A DNA stretch of 64,000 nucleotides from Stentor coeruleus. Lineage: Eukaryota > Ciliophora > Heterotrichea > Heterotrichida > Stentoridae. Shown in pieces: positions 30,747 to 39,989 of this stretch (position 1 is its first letter; every line of letters begins with the position of its first letter). The stretch is taken from NCBI GenBank assembly GCA_001970955.1, contig MPUH01000039.1, forward strand, positions 79,463 through 143,462. Direction: 5' to 3'. The notes beneath the pieces were generated by a model that ran no database searches, was not told the origin of the DNA, and worked only from the letters and a program-made list of their open reading frames with translations. Position numbers and translations under genes: made by a program.

Positions 30747-31796
30747 CTAATTCTCAATTCTCCTATTCCCATCCTTATCATCAGAATACACTTCAGACAA
30801 CCACAAAGGTTTAAAAAGATTCAAACTCACTCCATCAGCAAATAAAGCTTTTCCTTCAGAGCTTTCAATTTTAACTTTCGCTAGGCCGATATTTTTATTA
30901 CAAGAAATCACTTGTCCTATAGTTTTTCCTTCAATATCTAAGATTTTTTCTCCTTGTTTTACCATATAATCATTTGATTCATATAAACTTATTGGTACAA
31001 AAAGGCTTTGATCAAAATTCTCTAAATTACTATTCGCTATAAAAGGTATTGTTATTGTTCGTAATATACCTTGTGTATGAGTTCTTGCTATAAGTTCTTG
31101 TCCAACATAACATCCTTTATTAAAACTGATTGCGTTTAGTAAATGGAAATTTAACATATGAGGAATATGGTTTACAGTATCAGGTCCTTCACATATTCCT
31201 GCAAGCATGCGGAATGCATTGTAAAAGTTAGCATCTTTTTTTATTATGTTTTCGTCAATTTCTAATACTTCTTTTGCTGAGATTGTGCGTGTGCCTAGGA
31301 CTTTGTTTCTTGGGTCAACAAAAGCTGTGTAGCCATGGATGTTTAAAGTGTCTTCATCATCTTTTGGTAAAAGCTGCTCGTCTAGATCTTCCCATTTTTG
31401 ACGTGTACCTTCTTTTTCTTCAGGCAAAATTATTTCTGAAAAAGTCGCCTGGACCTCCATATCCTCATCAAGACAATGCAATGTCGCATCTTTTCTAAAT
31501 GCATATCTTTGTATATGAGCTTCTAAAAACTCTTTATGGGCTTTGTGCACATCTATAAAAAACACAGGCTTAGTTTTATCGAACTGAGAGATTTTACTTA
31601 TCATCCCGTCACATAATATACGACCCTTAGGGTCAAGGAAAAGGGCAAAAAGTCCAGCTTGAGAGCTTGAAACAAACTTTTCAATATCATTTGTTGTGAT
31701 ACCTTGTAAAAGCCTATATGGTTCTTACTTGATTGCATCCTTACCTTCAAGAATATGCACAGCTCGGTCAGTAAGTTTTGCCATAAACCCTGACAT
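30747..31796 (-). CDS. IBA57: IBA57/YgfZ-type Fe-S cluster assembly protein, one intron
   Basis: The long frame 30747-31604 lacks its N-terminus. With the 15-nt intron at 31714-31728 removed the frame reaches an ATG at 31796 and reads MSGFMAKLTDRAVHILEGKD then IKLLQGITTND and LFLDPKGRILCDGMI, the classic start of the GcvT/YgfZ fold. 344 residues. The family signature KGCYVGQELIARTH is intact; its Cys is essential in YgfZ and IBA57. IBA57 acts in mitochondria with ISCA1/2 in making [4Fe-4S] clusters and uses folate. No clear transit peptide is seen before the fold, so a further 5' exon cannot be excluded. The family call is firm. Confidence 0.92.
31714..31728 (-). other. 15-nt spliceosomal intron
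   Basis: GTAAGAACCATATAG on the sense strand, A at position 10. Its removal joins DAIK to LLQG in the conserved N-terminus of IBA57, which makes it certain. Confidence 0.95.
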
Positions 31797-32018
31797 GATT
31801 ATTAGAATATTGAATTTTAGTCTTTTAAATCTAATTATTTTTGATAAATTTATTCGAATGAAGACACATCCCATAAGAGCTCTAACCAACAATGATATTG
31901 AAATTTTCTATCATCTTTAATCACATATAATTAAATATAACTTTGTATATTGCCATTAGTGTTTTTATCAAAACTGAATTCTTTTCTTTAGGCCATATTG
32001 AAAATAACTATAAACAAT

Positions 32019-32837
32019 ATGGGCAAGCGTAATCAAGCAAGGTCCAAAAAACAAAAATCAAATATTAAAAAGGTTGTTCCGGGAATTCAAGACTTCCTAC
32101 TCTCAAAAGAAAATTACGTGCACGAGCTCAAGAGTATTTTCAGTAGGTTTTTATGTGATTTCAATACCTTTACTGAAACTCGTATTGAATCCCAGACCTG
32201 TGTACCAATTAAGTGTAATCAAAGCCATTCAATATGCTTCGAAAAACGCAATTGTTGTGTTCAGGATCCATGCGATGAGTTTTCACACATATTTCGCCTT
32301 CAACTTAAAAAATTTTTGAACTCAATCCTCATTATCATTAAGGAAGTTCATACAAACCACCCTAATTTGTTTAAAGTTACTATAAGTGACTCCTTTGAAA
32401 TTATAGAGAAAATATTAAATGAAGTTTCTAAAGTAAACTCATGCTACAATATTGAATTGAAAAATGACATCAGAAATTTTTCTCTTGAATTGTATAAGGG
32501 AATGTTACTTAATGATAATAGTTTTAGTGAAGAAATTAAGTCTTGGAAAGAAAATATTGAAGCTGAGACTAGTTGTTCAAGTGATAGCAAAAGTAGTAGC
32601 AACGGAGATTTAGAGGTGAATAATGCAAATTCTTCTTCTGGGAAAAAAAGTAAAAAAAAGAGAAGGAGAGAAAGAAATAAAGTTGATTTAGCTAGTGATG
32701 TTGTCCTTGACTTGGAAATTGAGGAATTTAAGAATAAGCTTGACATTCAAATAGGGGTGTTTGATAAAGTTAAGCCGAATATAACTGAAGATTGGATCGC
32801 TGGTCTTCGTAAACGAATTAAAGAAAGGATATTATAG
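32019..32837 (+). CDS. Unknown, probably nuclear, Cys- and Lys-rich protein
   Basis: The frame opens at 31998 on a TTG; the first ATG is at 32019, giving 272 residues starting MGKRNQARSKKQKS. That start is basic and nucleolar-like. Cys residues cluster at ~60-90 (TCVPIKCNQSHSIC, CCVQDPCDEF) and could bind zinc. Helices follow, then a Ser-rich acidic stretch and a bipartite nuclear signal KKSKKKRRRERNK near residue 215. The C-terminus (EFKNKLDIQIGVFDKVKPNI) is helical. A nuclear or RNA-related function is inference only. Divergent from IBA57, with 222 bp between the two start codons. Confidence 0.6.
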   Translation: MGKRNQARSKKQKSNIKKVVPGIQDFLLSKENYVHELKSIFSRFLCDFNTFTETRIESQTCVPIKCNQSHSICFEKRNCCVQDPCDEFSHIFRLQLKKFLNSILIIIKEVHTNHPNLFKVTISDSFEIIEKILNEVSKVNSCYNIELKNDIRNFSLELYKGMLLNDNSFSEEIKSWKENIEAETSCSSDSKSSSNGDLEVNNANSSSGKKSKKKRRRERNKVDLASDVVLDLEIEEFKNKLDIQIGVFDKVKPNITEDWIAGLRKRIKERIL

Positions 32838-33175
32838 TGCCTATCAAGCATTAATTATCTAATTTTTAAGCTTTAGTTGCCTTAAATTATGTTTGAATAT
32901 AATATTGTATTTAGTTTGTTGTGATAAGAGTTATATAATTAAATATTAAAGTATTTAATGTTAATAGCAGGAAATTCTATATGTATTTTAGCTATAATAA
33001 TACTTGAATATTTGATATAATTTCACTATTTCAATGATTTTATTATTTTTCAAGTAAACAATCATAAATTTCTTCTCAAATTATTTTTTTCCTTTCTTTT
33101 ACAGTTAAGTCGTATATCTTAGCCTATGTCTGATTATTTGATGAAATCTCCCTTTCATTACGTAATATAAACAAT
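32838..33175. other. Intergenic, no gene seen
   Basis: AT-rich spacer. I looked here for an N-terminal exon of the short PEX16-like gene and found none. Confidence 0.5.
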
Positions 33176-33658
33176 ATGGAAGCTCTGTTAATAATATCCA
33201 GTGTTCCATCTCTAATTGAGCCTAATCAAATGCTTTCAGACAGAATTAGAAAGGTTCAAAGACTAGCTGATTTGCTACTCAAAACGAAACTTAAAGATAG
33301 AACTTTGAATCAAATAATCTTATTTTTTGAGTGCATAAGAGCTGCAGCATGTTTGAAAGAGAAAAAAATTGATGATAAAGAACTAGCCACAGCTTTACCA
33401 AGTGCTTCTGAATATATGAAATCGATTGCAGGAATTTTTAGACCTTTTTTGTACTTATTAGCTATGATTATATGGGGAAGAAATTCTAAGCATGCTTTAG
33501 CTGTATGTATTATAATGGACATGCTTTCAGATGTTAGGGTTTTTGATACTTATTTTTTTAGGTATCCGATTTTTGAGAAATTATCGATAAAACTTATTCC
33601 TGGATTTTTGAAAAGCACAGTTAGAAATTATCAAAGCTATATAACTTATATACTTTAG
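33176..33658 (+). CDS. Short PEX16-like peroxisomal membrane biogenesis protein (tentative)
   Basis: 160 residues. The second half resembles the PEX16 C-terminus: YMKSIAGIFRPFLYLLAMII then WGRNS (family ..ARPLLHLL..LWGQRSW), a hydrophobic helix IIMDMLSDV, then YFFRYPIFEKLSIK (family YLLRSPFYDRFS) and a final RNYQSYITYIL (family WQKIYFYSW). PEX16 brings PEX3 and other proteins to the peroxisomal membrane. Usual length is about 330 residues, so this is half size; the N-terminal region is reduced to about 75 residues and I see no upstream exon. It may be a compact ciliate form or a truncated copy. The family assignment is my pattern reading and should be treated as moderate. Confidence 0.5.
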   Translation: MEALLIISSVPSLIEPNQMLSDRIRKVQRLADLLLKTKLKDRTLNQIILFFECIRAAACLKEKKIDDKELATALPSASEYMKSIAGIFRPFLYLLAMIIWGRNSKHALAVCIIMDMLSDVRVFDTYFFRYPIFEKLSIKLIPGFLKSTVRNYQSYITYIL

Positions 33659-33776
33659 TAATATTATTCAATTAATCAATGTTGTATGATTTTATTATAG
33701 TTTTTTTTAGAGTATGTAGAGTTTAATATCATTAGCAAAGCAAAATATTAGATTAAAACGAATAGCTTATATAAAT

Positions 33777-34694
33777 ATGTCAGGTCCTAGAAACATGAAC
33801 GACTTAAGAAGACAGCAAGAAGCTCAAAGAGAGCGACAAAGACTCATTGACTCACAGCAGCACCCTCCACGTCAATATCCAATACTAGGATATGGGTTTG
33901 AGTTGGGTACAGCTGAAGATGCACGTAAAGAATCATTTGGCCGAATGTTGCAACTGATATTTTGCCCATATTTTAGAGTTTACTCATTTATATTTATTAT
34001 CACATGTGTTCAGATTTTAATATTTTTTGTTACTGTAGGGTATGATTATAACAGTGATGATTTTTTAAAGCCAACAACAAACTCTTTAGATACTTTTGGA
34101 GCCAAGAATCCTGAAAGAATGAAAGAAGACTATGAACTTTGGCGATGGATAACACCAATGTTTTTACATGCAGATTTGATGCATTTAACATTTAACTTGA
34201 TCATGCAAGTTATATTAGGATTTAGACTAGAACCAACTGTAGGCCCTTGGATTACTATAGTGATCTATGTTGGCTCTGCTATCGGAGGAGTACTTTTTAG
34301 TTGTCTTGTAAGCCCTGATACACTTTCAGTTGGTGCTTCAACTGCAATTTTTGGATTGATTTCCTCGATGATTGCTTGGATTATTTTTAATTGGTCTAGT
34401 CTTGAAAATGATATGTATAGGACTGTAACTATTATTTGGCTGATAGTCATTTTAGTCTTCAGTTTACTTATGGGATTTGTAAGTTTTATTTAGGCATTTG
34501 AAAATGTTGATAATTGGGGACATTTTGGTGGGCTGATTGTAGGCTTCGCAATTGGTATTTTAGCTTTTGATACAGTTGATCCACCTACATCTAGTGATAA
34601 ATATTCACGGATAGCTTGTGGAGCTTTTCTAGGGCTGTTTTTCATTGGTGGCTTCGTAATCTTTTATACATTGATAGAATCGAATAGTGATTAA
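33777..34694 (+). CDS. Rhomboid intramembrane serine protease, one intron
   Basis: The frame to 34493 continues after the 15-nt intron 34479-34493, giving 300 residues. A cytosolic basic N-terminus (~70 residues, Gln/Arg-rich) is followed by seven hydrophobic segments. Rhomboid motifs: WRWITPMFLHADLMHLTFN (WR in loop 1, HxxxN in TM2), VGASTAIFGLI with the catalytic Ser188, and NWGHFGG with His244 in the exon after the intron. The catalytic dyad is complete, so it should be active and cut transmembrane substrates in the secretory pathway or at the surface. The length and TM pattern fit secretase-type rhomboids. Without the intron the His would be lost. Confidence 0.93.
34479..34493 (+). other. 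15-nt spliceosomal intron
   Basis: GTAAGTTTTATTTAG, phase 0, A at position 10. If kept it puts a TAG in frame just before the catalytic His exon of the rhomboid. Confidence 0.95.
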
Positions 34695-35987
34695 ATTTTA
34701 GATAGTTTAGAATTCTCCTTTTTTTAAATCTAATTGAGAAAATTGTTATTTATAGTTATAATTTAGCTTTGATTTTTAGTGTTTTTTATAGTCATTAGTG
34801 TTGTGATGATATATAAGTTAAAATTAAGATAGTTTTTTTTTAATATTTTGATTTCAGGTTTTCTTTTTAAAATAAATACCTAAACTGTTTGTTATATACT
34901 TGTCAAATTATTAAAAATAGACTCTGAAATATTATTAAAGTCACACAATTATAAATAGTGGAATAAACTAAATAATATCATTTGAAAGATTCTGTAAACC
35001 TTTCAACTATGCATAATATGCCATTAGCAATCAAAGTTATAAAAATATTTAATAATCAGAATAAATTAAAGCATATAAGAAACTTAAGAATAATAATAAC
35101 AGAAAGGAACTATTGAAATTTAAATTTTAAAATATATTCAGTAGAAACAACCGCCAGTTGTATATAGAAACCATAATCTAGCTCCCAATGCAGTTACTGA
35201 TATCTGTATAATGCAAGCTAGGTTACTGTAATTATCAAAATAAAATTGGAACAAATCTTTTGCAGACCATTTACATGGAATGAGGGATTGTAAGTATGAT
35301 AATAAGCTTGCCTTACGATCTACTGAGATTCATCCTCCACAATAATTAATAAGTAATAAATATATATTTTTTATTCCTAAGTCCTTTAGCTGTTTTTAAT
35401 CATTCTCTTTTTTTCATTTCAGAGTTATCACGATTACCAAAATTTCAATATTCTTTATCTATTATTCTTACAATAAAAAACTGTAAAAACTAGCTTAATA
35501 TATTCAATCTTTATAATTTTCGAAACAACACAAGCTTTATCCTATAAAGTTTGATAATTTTCCTAATAAACACCACAAAAGCATCTTTAATTTCATCATT
35601 TCCAATCTGAACCCCTTCCTTTTTTTTGTATTGGAAATTATATAATAAAAAATATCAAATCTAAGCTGACAAAAGTTTATCTTCAAGTTTTCATAATTTG
35701 TTTATATCTAACTAAGCATTCCATAATAATCATATCTACAAGTCTTCATTTACAATATTTTAATTTCAGTACTTAGGATTCCAAACACCCATCAACAAGT
35801 TCCCCATAAATACTTTTTCTCTATCCGACAAAGGACTAAAACACTAAATTTGCCTACCAGCCTACTCTAATCCACAAAAAATAGGAAAATAACGATTATT
35901 TCAAGATTAAAAATCCAATAATCTATATCTCTGGCTTCAAATTTTCTATATAGATTTCCTATTTTCCTATTTTGTTATAATAAATAA
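34695..35987. other. Intergenic region with one possible small gene
   Basis: 1.3 kb between the rhomboid and Ran. Mostly AT-rich; C-rich from ~35600 to the Ran start. Around 35138-35333 the minus strand has a less AT-rich, protein-like frame, listed separately. No tRNA seen. Confidence 0.5.
35138..35333 (-). pseudogene. Possible small membrane-protein gene or 3' fragment
   Basis: On the minus strand a 62-codon open stretch ends in TGA at 35138. It has balanced composition with Trp, Cys and Gly (SLIPCKWSAKDLFQFYFDN then LACIIQISVTALGARLWFLY). Read as protein, it has one hydrophobic span near its C-terminus. The only nearby ATG (35333) is one base out of frame with it, and no GT..AG segment of 15 nt restores the frame. 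So it is either a gene with a one-base sequence error, a truncated copy of a larger gene, or chance. The local drop in AT content favours a coding origin. I do not recognise a family. Confidence 0.3.
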
Positions 35988-36653
35988 ATGGTGGAGGCTC
36001 CTCCTGCAGTAGAGTTCAAACTAGTGCTAATTGGCGATGGTGGTGTTGGAAAGACAACCTTTGTTAAGAGGCATTTGACTGGCGAATATGAAAAAAGATA
36101 CATTGCTACAGTAGGAGTCGAAGTCCATCCATTAAGGTTTTCTACAACAAGAGGCAATGTTGTTTTTAACGTTTGGGACACAGCTGGACAAGAAAAATTA
36201 TCAGGATTAAGAGATGGCTACTATATTGGTGGGCAATGTGGTATTATCATGTTCGATGTTACTTCAAGAATCACTTATAAAAATGTACCCAAATGGCATA
36301 GAGATTTAGTCAGAGTCTGTGAAAACATCCCTATTGTCTTAGTTGGAAACAAGGTTGATGTGAAAGATAGAAAAGTCAAAGCTAAACAAATTACCTATCA
36401 TAGAAGACATAATTTGCAGTACTTTGATGTTTCTGCTAAAAGCAACTACCAGTTCGAAAAACCATTCCTTTGGCTAGCTCGTAGACTTTCAGGAGATGCA
36501 CAATTGGCTATTGTTGAAGCCCCTATTTTGGCTCCAGGTGAAGTTGAGATTGATGAAGCACAAATGGCTGATATTCGTAAAGAAGAACAAGAGATGGAAA
36601 TGTTGAAGAATGCTCCTCTTCCAGATGATGAAGATCCTGAGCTTAATAATTAG
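35988..36653 (+). CDS. RAN: Ran GTPase
   Basis: 221 residues, the normal length. All G-boxes are present: GDGGVGKT (G1), the Ran switch [28 protein letters not shown] (G3 and switch II), VGNKVD (G4) and [13 protein letters not shown] (G5). The C-terminal acidic tail ending DEDPELNN corresponds to the DEDDDL tail that RCC1 and RanBP1 use. No CAAX prenylation site, as expected. Ran sets nuclear transport direction and spindle assembly; a ciliate with two nuclear types needs it for both. The upstream ~400 bp are C-rich. No intron is seen. Confidence 0.97.
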   Translation: MVEAPPAVEFKLVLIGDGGVGKTTFVKRHLTGEYEKRYIATVGVEVHPLRFSTTRGNVVFNVWDTAGQEKLSGLRDGYYIGGQCGIIMFDVTSRITYKNVPKWHRDLVRVCENIPIVLVGNKVDVKDRKVKAKQITYHRRHNLQYFDVSAKSNYQFEKPFLWLARRLSGDAQLAIVEAPILAPGEVEIDEAQMADIRKEEQEMEMLKNAPLPDDEDPELNN

Positions 36654-36706
36654 AATAAGATAAGTCATTTAGTATAGCATTTATAAGATTGTTGATAAAT
36701 ATAATA

Positions 36707-37018
36707 ATGGCTAATTTCAACGAGGATTTGTTTGGGTGTTTTAGTGAATTACCTGTTTGTTTGGTCGGATGCTGTATTCCTGCAGGCGCTTGCTGTCTAC
36801 AAGCTGCAGCAGTTGATAAATGCTATGGCCAAGGGAGATTTGTCCCATTTCTATTTGTTTGCTGTCTAGGGTGTATCGGTGGTGCAATTAATAGAGGAAA
36901 GATTAGACTAAGATATAGCTTAGAAGGGTCATTTTGTGGAGATTTGCTTACTTGGTGGATTTGTGGTACCTGTGCTGGAATACAGGAATACAAGGAAGCA
37001 AGAAATAGATCAAGATAA
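36707..37018 (+). CDS. PLAC8/cornifelin-family Cys-rich membrane protein
   Basis: The frame opens at a TTG (36689); the ATG at 36707 gives 103 residues starting MANFNEDLFGCF. It shows the family pattern: CLVGCCIPAGACCLQAA, then a second hydrophobic Cys stretch FVCCLGCIGGAI and the C-terminal CGTCAGIQEYKEARNR (family CxxCxxxQExxEL). PLAC8 proteins include plant cell-number/FWL and PCR proteins linked to membrane transport of metals or Ca2+, and animal cornifelin. Two short hydrophobic segments probably lie in the plasma membrane. It ends 15 bp before the end of the convergent Lys-rich gene. Confidence 0.88.
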   Translation: MANFNEDLFGCFSELPVCLVGCCIPAGACCLQAAAVDKCYGQGRFVPFLFVCCLGCIGGAINRGKIRLRYSLEGSFCGDLLTWWICGTCAGIQEYKEARNRSR

Positions 37019-37033
37019 AACTTATAGTAAGTA

Positions 37034-37498
37034 TTAAAAATTATAAACATAGGTTTTTTTCCCTATCTTTCGGCAAATGAAATGAGCCAAAGAAACATGT
37101 GTCTCAGCCCTTAGACCTTGACAAAACTTAGGAACTTCTTTTGCTTGATTTATTTTTTGTCCTTTTTTGCTACCCTGGCCTTTAATTTGTTTTAGCTTTT
37201 TTTTAGGAGGAGTAGGCTGAAAGGTATCTATTTCGTTTATCAGAGAGGCGAACCCAAGTATCGGGCCAATGTCTTCAGTTATGCTCAATTTTGTTTTACG
37301 AATCCTTTGGCTGCTCTTGATTTTCGCTATCTTTTTAGGCTCCACATCAACCTGAACAATCTTTTTGATAGAAATAGCAGAGTTGTTGATTTGCTGAAAA
37401 TCTTTAAGTATTTCTGACTGACTCGCTTTAATTGTTTGCTTAAATGTGCTTGGATCACATATAAAGTCTTCTGTGGCCATTTTCCAACTTTTCATCAT
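37034..37498 (-). CDS. Unknown Lys-rich, probably nucleolar or RNA-binding protein
   Basis: 154 residues starting MMKSWKMATEDF. Strongly basic in the second half (KKKLKQIKGQGSKKGQK), with a short conserved-looking C-terminus (LRAETHVSLAHFICRKIGKK). No membrane span or catalytic motif. The basic block could be a nucleolar localisation signal; a role in ribosome assembly would be a guess from composition only. It is packed between two genes: its stop lies 15 bp from the PLAC8 stop, and its ATG is only 9 bp after the VAC14 stop on the same strand, leaving almost no room for a separate promoter. Confidence 0.55.
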   Translation of the reverse strand: MMKSWKMATEDFICDPSTFKQTIKASQSEILKDFQQINNSAISIKKIVQVDVEPKKIAKIKSSQRIRKTKLSITEDIGPILGFASLINEIDTFQPTPPKKKLKQIKGQGSKKGQKINQAKEVPKFCQGLRAETHVSLAHFICRKIGKKTYVYNF

Positions 37499-37507
37499 TT
37501 CTTTATA

Positions 37508-39646
37508 TTATTCTTTATCACTATATTTAGAATCTGATTTTTGCATAACTATTTTTTTGGGTGAATTAGCTTGATTGAATAATTGAATAAGTTCCTCATT
37601 TCTAATACAAGCTCCACGTCTAACTTCATCTTCCATCTTCACAGGCAAGCTTTTATGAAGAGCAGAAACATCCTTAAGCCTATGCTGAAGAGTTTTATAA
37701 GCTCTAGATGGTGGGAGAACCATAAGTATAGCATATAAACTCTTAAGTAAATAAGGATGTCTTTGATGTTCTAACATTTGCATACGTAAATCTACTTATG
37801 GATTACGGACAAAAACTGGAGAATCTATTAATTGAACGAGTCTTGCTAATTGTTGAAGAAGATCAGCATCAATATTAGATTTAGCCCTAAATAATCATTA
37901 CATAGTATTGATTATTTCATAGGCAAGATTATAAGCTTGAACTAAAAATGTTAAAGTCAATGTGCAACCAGGACTAAAACGCCAAGCTTTGTAAAGAGTT
38001 TCAAAAAATTCTACACAGCGCATATCTTCAAGTTCTATACAATACTTCAACCTTTCACGAATTTCTTCAAAGTCTGCGTCGATTAAAAGTAGATCATTTA
38101 GTACTTCGATAATTTTCTGGCAAAAACTTGTGCTTTTTTCAATATTAAGAAGTTCAGAAATGCTGCGATAAACAAGCTCTACACCAAGACCTTGACAAAG
38201 TGTTTTAACAGTTTTTTTAACATTATCTGGAGAAAATGCTTGATTTGTTGATACTTCATAAAGAATTGAGCTTATAACTTTATCGAAAAATTCTTTGTAT
38301 CTGGCGATATTACAAAGGATGACAAGTGTGCTATTCACAACCATAGGTTCAGAATCACTAAGACGTGAACTTAATGTACTGACAAGAATTTCCATAGATG
38401 GCTCTAATGCTTCAGGGTCTTTAATTTGAAGAATTATAACCCATTCTAATGCGGCGATACGGGTTTTTATTGACTCATGATCAATATAAGCCATAAGGAC
38501 TTCAACAATACTCATGAGCTCAAACCCTGAATCACTACTAGTTTCTTGAGGGAAAAATTTGCAGTATTCCTGTAGTTTTGAATTTGTTTGTTCAGCTTTT
38601 TCATTTATTCTCTGGTCTTTGTCTGAAAGACATTCAAGTGATGCTTTTATAGCTTGAGGGAAATATTTTATTATACGTTTTTCTCCTTTTTCTATCAATT
38701 CACTTATCCATGTTATGGCTTCTCTTTTAACTACAGAATCATTTATTTTAACCATATGGACAATTGTCTCCATTATGTACCCTAGATTTAACGTAGAATT
38801 CGACATATCATTTTTTATTTCACCTAAAAAATCTTTAAGGAAAATAATAGCCTCGTTCTTGAGTTTTGGGTCAGAGTTTCGAAGCATTAAAAATACCCCT
38901 TCAAAAAAATTAGGTAAATAAAGAAATAAATTGAATTCTGGAATTGAATCCAAAACAGTTATCCAAGCAACAATCATCCTTTGAACATATGGTATTCCTA
39001 TTCCTGTAGCCATTTCTTTAATTAATTCCATGAATTTTACTGAGCTAAAAAGATACTCATTAGCTTCACATTCTACAACAATAGTTTTTAGAAGACTGTC
39101 TAATTTTTTTGATGCCTTTTTAACATCTCGATCAGTTCCAGTGCATAAATCTACAATGTTTTTGAATAGATAAGGGAACATAAATAAAACATTTTGCCTA
39201 CACACTTTGATTATATTGTATAAAGTTTCAACTGCATAATATTTAACTTTTGTATTATTGTCTCTGCAACAAGATAAAACTGGATTTACTAAATTTTCTA
39301 TGAATTTTGAGTCATCTTTTATGTTAAGACTTGATACAATTGCAGAATATGCCATCAGCCCTGCTTGTCTGTAAATATCATCTACTGATAGAAGGTAAAC
39401 ATCATTAAAGAAACTTATAAATTTCTCTATAATATCATTAGATTTTTTTACTGCGTATTGATCTTTGAGGAATCGCTGAAGATTTTGTCCTGCTTGTTTA
39501 CGTTTTTCATAATTTTTTTCTATAAGGCTTTGTAAAAGACCCTTTGGAAAATCTTTTTCAATTTCGTGTTTCTCTAGTTGCTGAGGTATGATTTGCTGAG
39601 CCTCTGCAACACTTACTATTGAAGCTGATCTGTCAAAGGCACTCAT
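37508..39646 (-). CDS. VAC14: VAC14 scaffold of the PIKfyve/Fab1 complex, two introns
   Basis: Two frames plus a small middle exon join through introns at 37887-37901 and 37792-37806 to give 702 residues (human about 780). The body is HEAT repeats, for example LVNPVLSCCRDNNTKVKYYA and WVIILQIKDPEALEPSMEIL. The C-terminus is diagnostic: AWRFSPGCTLTLTFLVQAYN, then LARLVQLIDSPVFVHLRMQM and LEHQRHPYLLKSLYAILMVL, which in VAC14 are the oligomerisation and Fig4/Fab1 contact region. VAC14 pentamers scaffold Fab1 kinase and Fig4 phosphatase, controlling PI(3,5)P2 on endolysosomes and contractile or food vacuoles. Without the introns the last 120 residues would be missed. Confidence 0.93.
37792..37806 (-). 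other. 15-nt spliceosomal intron
   Basis: GTAATCCATAAGTAG on the sense strand, A at position 10. Joins SPVFV to HLRMQMLEHQ in the conserved VAC14 tail. Confidence 0.95.
37887..37901 (-). other. 15-nt spliceosomal intron
   Basis: GTAATGATTATTTAG on the sense strand, A at position 10. Replaces the apparent TAA after EIINTM and continues the VAC14 frame. Confidence 0.95.
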
Positions 39647-39989
39647 ATTATACTTTATAAGTATATTTTTATCTATTAATAATCTTCCACGCTAGTTAAA
39701 AATTTATTATCGGAATATTTTTTTTTGAGGACTTTTATGATTAATAGTTTTTATTTTTTGGTATTTCTTTAAGTATATATTAAATTTTGATATGGATAAA
39801 CTGATTAAATTATAACTTTTATAGCTTATGTTTAGAAGAAAATTTTAATTTAGATTATGTGTAAGATTTTGGATATGCTTGGAATTTTAGAAATGCACTA
39901 TGGACCCAAAAGCAAGTTGTCTCATTTAAAAAATATAAAACAAATAGTAAAGCTCTATTTTTATTGGGTAGATTTAAATTCTAATAATA
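39647..39989. other. Divergent intergenic region
   Basis: 343 bp between the VAC14 ATG and the giant-gene ATG; it must carry both promoters. AT-rich with T runs; no motif that I can name. Confidence 0.5.

Noticed and set aside
31998-32018. TTG start seven codons before the ATG of the nuclear-looking gene
   Set aside because: A non-ATG start is not expected in a eukaryote; the ATG at 32019 begins a typical basic sequence.
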